Source: Ceratothoa steindachneri
Lineage: Eukaryota > Arthropoda > Malacostraca > Isopoda > Cymothoidae
Reading direction: 5' to 3'
DNA length: 64,000 bases
Assembly (NCBI GenBank): GCA_963969495.1
Contig: OZ018324.1
Location: 143,754,355-143,818,354, forward strand
Shown here piece by piece: positions 58,768 through 64,000 of the stretch. The notes under the pieces were generated by a model that saw only the letters and a list, made by a program, of their open reading frames with translations, was not told where the DNA came from and did no database searches. Positions within the stretch are counted from its first letter, which is position 1. Each line of letters starts with the position of its first letter. A program made the translations under genes and the position numbers.

Positions 58768-58937
58768 ATTCCTAGATTATAGTCGCCTTGTTAATAGGCT
58801 ACGCACACCCAACATTATTATAAACATATATATAAAACCAGAAAACCGTATAGTAACCGAAAAGTTCGCTATCTATTGACATATATACATATGTTGGCTG
58901 TGCGTAGCCTATTACCAAGGTGACCATAATCTAGGAA
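58768..58937. mobile_element. palindromic MITE flanked by TTAA
   Basis: About 170 bp bounded by TTAA at 58764-58767 and 58938-58941. The arms are inverted repeats of about 45 bp: ATTCCTAGATTATAGTCGCC (left) and TTCCTAGATTATGGTCACCT (right, read inward), both continuing through AATAGGCTACGCACA. There is no coding capacity. TTAA and proximity to the piggyBac gene suggest mobilisation by a piggyBac-type transposase, though its own termini differ from those at 56549. Confidence 0.75.
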
Positions 58938-59419
58938 TTAACCGTAATATCTTTCAAATATTTATATTTTTATATTATTTGAAAATAATCAATAAAGTAT
59001 GTTTTGTAGTAATAATGAGGTGGCAAACAAAAATAAATAATTAAAATCGTAAATATGGCATTTTTAGGTTATTGGAAATATAATCTACAGGAATAAGAAT
59101 TCAGACATAGAAAATTTCCCAATAGGGACAATGGCACGTATGTGTGCCCTACACATATTATCAAAATTTTTAGAGTAACTATTTACTTTATTTTGGGGAA
59201 AGTCATTTTCAATCAAAGTGTAGATGTTATACTATTTAATATGAGAATTGTAGACCCCAAAATATTTTCTAACACTTACCAAAATATATATAAAACAACC
59301 CCTCTCAACTAAGTCTGAGACCCAACTGATCGTTCTTCTGAATAAGGTAAAAAACAAACAATTTAGTTGTCAGTTAGTCATTAAATATGTATAATATAAA
59401 CCTGAAATTATATATAACA

Positions 59420-59515
59420 TAGTAGTAATTAAAAAAATATATAGGAATATCTTATACAGCGATTAAAATTCATGCCATACAGGCGTGCCAGTGAGCCTAA
59501 AAGGGCTAATTAACC
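59420..59515. repeat. direct repeat of the piggyBac left end
   Basis: AGTAGTAATTAAAAAAATAT...GGCGTGCCAGTGAGCC...GGGCTAATTA parallels 56620-56722 in the same orientation (AGTAGTTAATGTTTTTAATT...TGCGTGCCATTGAGCC...GGGGCAATTA). It may be the end of another piggyBac-like copy. Confidence 0.5.
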
Positions 59516-60130
59516 GAGCAGTACAGTCAACAATCGATAATCAAAAAGTCAATTAGTTATTTTATGGAACTCCAACTTTATTATGCAGAATAACCCAAGA
59601 ACTGCTGCACTTGAACCCAAACAAAAGCCCACTTAATATATGAGTACAAATGTAAATTAGGAGACTGTGAGCTCTTATCTCATTTATATATTGGGATAAA
59701 TGAAACAACGGTTTCAAGGTCGATGACGTTTCACCTAAGCAACGGAGCTCCAATAACACAGACACTAGAAAATACGAAGTTTTCCTTAACAGAAAATTGA
59801 TAGAGGAAAATAAAAAAAATAGATTCTAAGTCGATGCCATTTACACTCCCTTGAAGCTATATATGTAGACACAAGTAAAGCGACCAAAGTTAAACATTCA
59901 ATTCAATTTCCACGATATACCTCCAAGTGCAAGATGACGTAGTTGAGTAACAGTGTGCGCTTAATCTATTTGCCCCAATTTGCTAATCACAAAGGTAAAG
60001 GTGACCTGTGCCCAAAATCCGTCGGTCGGAAGTTCCACACCTTGCATGAATTCTTAGCGCATGCAGTCATTACTTTATCAAGTGTCAAGAAGCAACTATG
60101 ACTAGGAGAACAATCCCCCTGCCTATATCT
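59516..60130. other. no recognised feature
   Basis: AT-rich. The 67-codon minus frame 59562-59765 has no known domain. Confidence 0.4.
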
Positions 60131-60132
60131 AG

Positions 60133-61040
60133 GTGTTAATTATTCAGCTACGTCAAGAGGATCATCTTTCGATTAGAGCCAAAGCTAAAAAGTTTAAACA
60201 CCCCAAAACTCGCGTACCTAATATTATATTACTTAACGAGACCTCAGAATTATGTATCAGTGGATCTACTTATAGAACTATGAAAACCTCAAAAAAAGAT
60301 TACCAAGTCATTGCTTATTTCTCAAAAAAGACTGATACAAGACAGCCAAAATTTCCAAAAATCAATGAAAGTATGAACATTAGTGTCTTCAAGAGGAGAG
60401 TGCCACACCGCTTGACGGAAATATCCTTAGAATCTTGCACACCAGCATTCAAGCCATAGATCAGCCATAAGATCAAGAAAGCTAGATTATCTTTCGCCAC
60501 TAAGAAGGTTCTAAGGAGAGAAGACCAATGGTCCAAAGTACACTTCAGCAATGACTAGAAGTACAATTTGTTTAGTTCAGATGGTATGAGGTTCGTCCGT
60601 TGATGACCTGGCAAAATATTATCAGAGAGTTTCCTGAAGAGAAGCTTCAATCTTAGGTCAGAAATCGTTATGGTGTGAGGCCTGTATTTGGCGGCAAGTA
60701 TTGCCCCAATTGTTCACTAGCAGGGTAAATTGAATGTTCCGGTCTATAAAGAAATTTCTGCAAGCACATGCGTTGTCACATATGAGAGCTGCCTCTTCCT
60801 AACCTGCCATTTTATGCAGGAAAATGTTTGTTTTCACATGGCAAAGTTGGTAAAAAAATGCTTGGATCAAGAAGAAATAAGTGTCATGGACTGGCCTGCT
60901 CATAGCCTGGACCTCAATCCGACTAAGAAGTTGTGGAAGATACTAGAAGAGAGAAGTATGGAAAAAAAAACCATTCACTTTGGAATAACTTTGAGAATCA
61001 TTACAAAAAAATGGGAAAAAATAAACACCACAAAAATGCC
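60133..61040 (+). pseudogene. Tc1-like family C transposase
   Basis: Reads LRQEDHLSIRAKAKKFKHPK, RRVPHRLTEISLESCTPAFK, KARLSFATKKVLRREDQWSK and VHFSND (first catalytic region). The GGGSVMVWG and LFSAAGIGPIV blocks appear as stop-broken versions near 60665-60710. Then come FMQENVCFHMAKLVKKCLDQ (normally MQDNAPCHTAK; catalytic Asp to Glu), EEISVMDWPAHSLDLNPTKK and LWKILEERSMEKK, where the third Glu of NPIE is replaced (NPTK). It ends abruptly at about 61040, where a Tc1 family A copy begins on the other strand. Several stops. Confidence 0.8.
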
Positions 61041-61149
61041 CTCAGTTAGCGTGCAAATTTTACTTCACTTTTCCACTCCAAAAGCTTTCGATTCTGCGAT
61101 GCTTCTTCGTGACCTCTTATGAACAGTGCATTAAGTTGTTTTCATAAAT

Positions 61150-61971
61150 TTTCAATTGGATTCAAATCTGGACTTTGAGAAGGCTATTTCATCACTTTCA
61201 AGCGTTGATTGGCAAAATATTTCTGCGTTGATTTTCTTGTGTGCTTGGGATCATTATCCTGTTGGAAGACGAATCCTCTGCCAACACTAAGATTCCTCAC
61301 CAATTGGTTCACATGTTCATCTGAAACTCGTTGATATCCCTTGGAATTAACAAATTGAGCCAGTACCTGCAACAGCAAAATACCCCCACAACATGATGTA
61401 ACCACCTCCGTGTTTCACAGTAGGTATCATGTTCTTTTCCAGCAGAGCTTCTCCAGATTTTACCAAACGTAATGGTGGTCGTTTATGAAAAACAGCCCAA
61501 GCTTAGTCTCGTCTGACCATAATATTTTACTTAGTTCTGCTTCAGTATCATTAAGATGTTCTCTGGCAAACTCTAAACGTCTCTTCTTGTGAACCGTCTT
61601 CAAACGTGGTTTCCTCCTTGGTCCACTCCCATGGAGACCCTCATCGCTCAGGTAACGTCGCACTGTTGACACGTTCACGATTTTTCCACTGCTAGCCAAA
61701 TTTGCTTTCAATTCCTTGGAAGTGACTTTTGGATTCTTTTTGACAAAAATTTCAAACACACGAACGCAAATCTCTGTCAGTTAATTTTCTTGGTCGCCCT
61801 TTCCGCACACAATTAACAGTAGTCCTATCAGCCCTAACTTTACACTAATATTACTTATTGATGAAATTGGGATATTCAAACTTTCCAAACTTTTTTATAT
61901 CCATTTACTTGGTTGTTCAGCTCAATTATACAATTCTTGTATGCTTCTGAGGGTTTCGATATCTTCACCAT
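61150..61971 (-). pseudogene. Tc1 family A transposase, copy 2
   Basis: Start ATG at 61971: MVKISKPSEAYKNCIIELNN and a Tc1 helix-turn-helix with frame changes. Then the open stretch 61759-61460, with KVTSKELKANLASSGKIVNV, VSTVRRYLSDEGLHGSGPRR and [12 protein letters not shown] (first Asp). After a frameshift at about 61460 comes GFVFQQDNDPKHTRKSTQKY (second Asp intact, 61290-61230), followed by the third block SPKSRFESN-like sequence in a shifted frame near 61170. This copy is better preserved in the catalytic core than 5030-5941, and the two together outline the family. Confidence 0.8.
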
Positions 61972-62076
61972 GTTGCTATTCCAAAATTATTGTAAATATT
62001 ATCCTTCAGCCGTATCTAATACAATAATCAACACTCCCAAAAGCAGGCCGTGCAAGTAACCTGCTGTCCTGGATTA

Positions 62077-62676
62077 TGCAATACACAATATACAAATAAC
62101 AGCTCCGCAGCTTAGAAACGTTCCAAATTGAGCGTCTCGAGAGGATTCTAGGCACATCATGGAAAGACAAAATCACATACGATGAAATATATCACAGGAC
62201 CCAAACTTGCATTATAGAAACCCTCCTAGCACAACGACAAATCCCCTGGCTGTGTCAGTCTATCAGGATGTCAGACCACTGACTCCCTAAACAAATACTG
62301 CACGGTAAACTTGAGGGTAACAGAAATTCAGGAAGCCCCAGGAAGCGTTATAGTGACCAGTGCAAAAACCTGCTGAAAAAATGTACCATTCACCCTTAAC
62401 AACTGGTAACAATTGCAACAGACAGACAGGCCTAGAAATCATTTTGCTCAAAAGGGCTATACAAAATAGAAAAAAGCAATTCGAAAAGAGAAGAAGAGCA
62501 GAAAACCACCGCATGGAACTCGAACAAAATGAAGGAGTAGTACCTGCGGATCCCGAATTGGACTGAAGGGACCTTCGGTGGCACCAACGGAATGACACCT
62601 GATCTCGACGTTCATCACCATCATGCAGAGCAACGTCATCAGCGACAGTGATGGACCGCCTTAAGCTAAGCTAAGT
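62077..62676 (+). mobile_element. LINE C-terminal tail nested in Tc1 copy
   Basis: Translation: QLRSLETFQIERLERILGTS, WKDKITYDEIYHRTQTCIIE, LLAQRQIPWLCQSIRMSDH, then after a stop LPKQILHGKLEGNRNSGSPR KRYSDQCKNLLKKC. This is the C-terminal end of an RTE/CR1-style reverse transcriptase polyprotein (RILGxxWxDKIT...RMxDxRLPKQIL). The 3' end is a short tandem tail AAGCTAAGCTAAG. The flanking Tc1 sequence continues on both sides, and ATTA at 62073-62076 and 62677-62680 may be the target duplication. 5'-truncated and dead. Confidence 0.85.
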
Positions 62677-62937
62677 ATTAGTCTAAAATATTCCATCAGA
62701 ATTTCTCGAACTTTCTTTACCACAAATTTTAATAATTTGATTTGTTAAATCACTATTATGTAAACGTTGCCAATACTTTTGCTTCTTGTGGTTTTCTAAT
62801 AAACACCATGTTTAATTTTAATAATTTGTTTTATTATCATTCATACATTATAATATATTGCTTTTAGGCTAATATAATTAAAGATAATATAAATATGTAC
62901 ATTTCGAACTAGTAAAGTATAAAAATTCGTAAATTAG

Positions 62938-64000
62938 GCTTTTTTATATCTGTAATTTATCATGCATTACTTACCATTCTTTGCTTTCAAGCTACTGTAA
63001 GTTTTTTAATGGAAACCTATGTAAGTGTGTGAATCATTATGACTGTTATTATATATAATAATAACGGTAGGAAGAAGGTATGGAAAGGAATTATTTGCTA
63101 AAATGTATTTTGCTGGCTTTCTCTGCGCTTACTTCAACCAAAACAGTCACACTATTTACGCGTTCAGCTTTGCATCCTAACCTTCATTTTCTTCTACGGT
63201 ATTTAAACTCACTTTGAATTCAAAGGAACAATAAAGTACCACTAATACTTCCATACGACCAAGCTCTTCTTTCTTTTTATTAAATAAATTCTTTCTATAA
63301 CAAATATCTCCTCCTATGACGTAGGGAATCCATTTTTAGTACCATCTCCACTGATTCCAAGGCAGGAAATATTGTCCAGGGTACAATCACTTAATTGCCC
63401 CTTACCTGCGGGAGTATCTCTCCCGTCTCATCTATATCCCTCAATATCAAGGAAATAATATCAGTTATTCCTGATTTTCTCTTTTAAATCATTTTGCCTT
63501 CAATAATTGACCACTACCTTTCTCTCATGTCTTTATTCCTAAATTGTTATCTCACCGATTTTGTTTATTTTCAGCGCGGGGGGGGGGGAGGAGGGTTGTG
63601 TTCAAGGCCTCAAATTGGTCTGTTTGCGAGGCAAAACTTGCAATTTCCAAACATAAACGAAAAGATGATTTTTCTTCCACTCCTCCGAAGCGAGATTGCA
63701 TTAGAGCGATCTTTCATTGTGTAAAACTTTCATTCGACGCTGCCCGAAAGAGCGGTCAGACGCATTGTTTACGATGCTATTTTGCCCAAAAGCGTGGGTG
63801 AAAGGACAAAAGAGTATTGATGGGCTTTTTTGTAGTCTTAACATAACTCAGGATTTGTCTTGAAAAGTGAAACTTCGTAATTAAATGCCACTTACGGATT
63901 AAAGTTTTTGCTGTAGAGGTTTTGTGTCGGATGAATTTATTTTTCGACATTTCTAAATCTTTATCCTACCCGATTCGCAGAATAAGTGGTTATCTTTGGT
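62938..64000. other. no recognised feature
   Basis: AT-rich with a G run (GCGCGGGGGGGGGGAGG) at 63575-63592. The plus frames at 63494-63801 read across that run in two phases and are not credible genes. The window ends without a recognisable boundary. Confidence 0.4.

Larger units (their letters stand above)
56549..59160 (-). mobile_element. piggyBac-like element
   Basis: TTAA at 56545-56548 is followed by CCCTTGAAAGGACATAAG, a typical piggyBac-style terminus. Inner inverted repeats read inward as GGCACATATGCGTGCCATTG (left, about 56681) and GGCACACATACGTGCCATTG (right, about 59153). The right outer end was not located with certainty. The transposase pseudogene and a small TTAA-flanked MITE lie inside or alongside. 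The bounds are approximate. Confidence 0.6.
61045..62937 (-). mobile_element. Tc1 family A, truncated copy with nested LINE
   Basis: The same family as 4682-6340. The segment aligns from about 61045 (matching 5017 there) to 62937, stopping short of both termini: the left end is lost next to the family C fragment, and the right end is lost about 45 bp before the expected CTG/TA end. A 600-bp LINE tail (62077-62676) interrupts it. Shared landmarks include GCAAGTAACCTGCTGTCC and AATAATTTGATTTGTTAAAT. Confidence 0.85.

Noticed and set aside
63494..63801. Two plus-strand frames across a G run
   Set aside because: Glycine run comes from poly(G); both phases are open and neither has a domain.

Overview
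This is animal nuclear DNA with no host gene that I can defend. The base composition is AT-rich, there are long (TA)n tracts, and all recognisable coding sequence belongs to decayed transposable elements: Tc1-like, mariner, piggyBac, a hAT-like element, at least three kinds of non-LTR retrotransposon (LINE) and one Ty3/gypsy-type LTR element. There is no operon structure, ribosome-binding-site pattern or CRISPR array. The mixture of many old Tc1/mariner families with jockey-like and RTE-like LINE tails suggests an arthropod, perhaps a crustacean. That assignment is a guess from repeat style; a mollusc or another invertebrate is possible.

Layout. 1-7 kb holds a transposase scrap, a very degraded Tc1-like transposase, an internally deleted mariner (3350-4282, TIRs and TA target site intact), a complete-length Tc1 element with roughly 210-bp inverted repeats (4682-6340) and the start of another Tc1-like gene. 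8.1-9.1 kb is a LINE C-terminus with its 3' tail. 9.8-21.9 kb has no recognisable gene but includes GC-richer repetitive islands (9.8-10.3, 12.7-14.0, 20.9-21.8 kb) and a 159-bp tandem duplication. 25.6-29.3 kb is a LINE split in two by a hAT-like DNA transposon of about 2.6 kb. 32.0-37.4 kb is a Ty3/gypsy-type retrotransposon whose integrase remnants lie before reverse transcriptase, the unusual order of Gmr1-like elements. 37.4-38.8 kb is a full-length but dead mariner. 39.5-41.0 and 47.0-48.5 kb are two opposite-facing copies of a 1.5-kb Tc1-like family. 44.15-46.2 kb is a Tc/mariner-type gene interrupted inside its catalytic motif by a jockey-like LINE. 56.5-59.2 kb is a piggyBac pseudogene containing or adjoining a palindromic TTAA-flanked MITE. 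60.1-62.9 kb is a pile-up of a Tc1-like fragment, a second copy of the 4682-6340 Tc1 family and an RTE/CR1-style LINE tail nested in that copy.

Everything coding is broken by stops, frameshifts or loss of catalytic residues, so I expect no active element here. The useful content is the record of nested insertions, which gives relative ages, and the domain order of the LTR element. Family assignments come from reading translated motifs by eye; no search was run.
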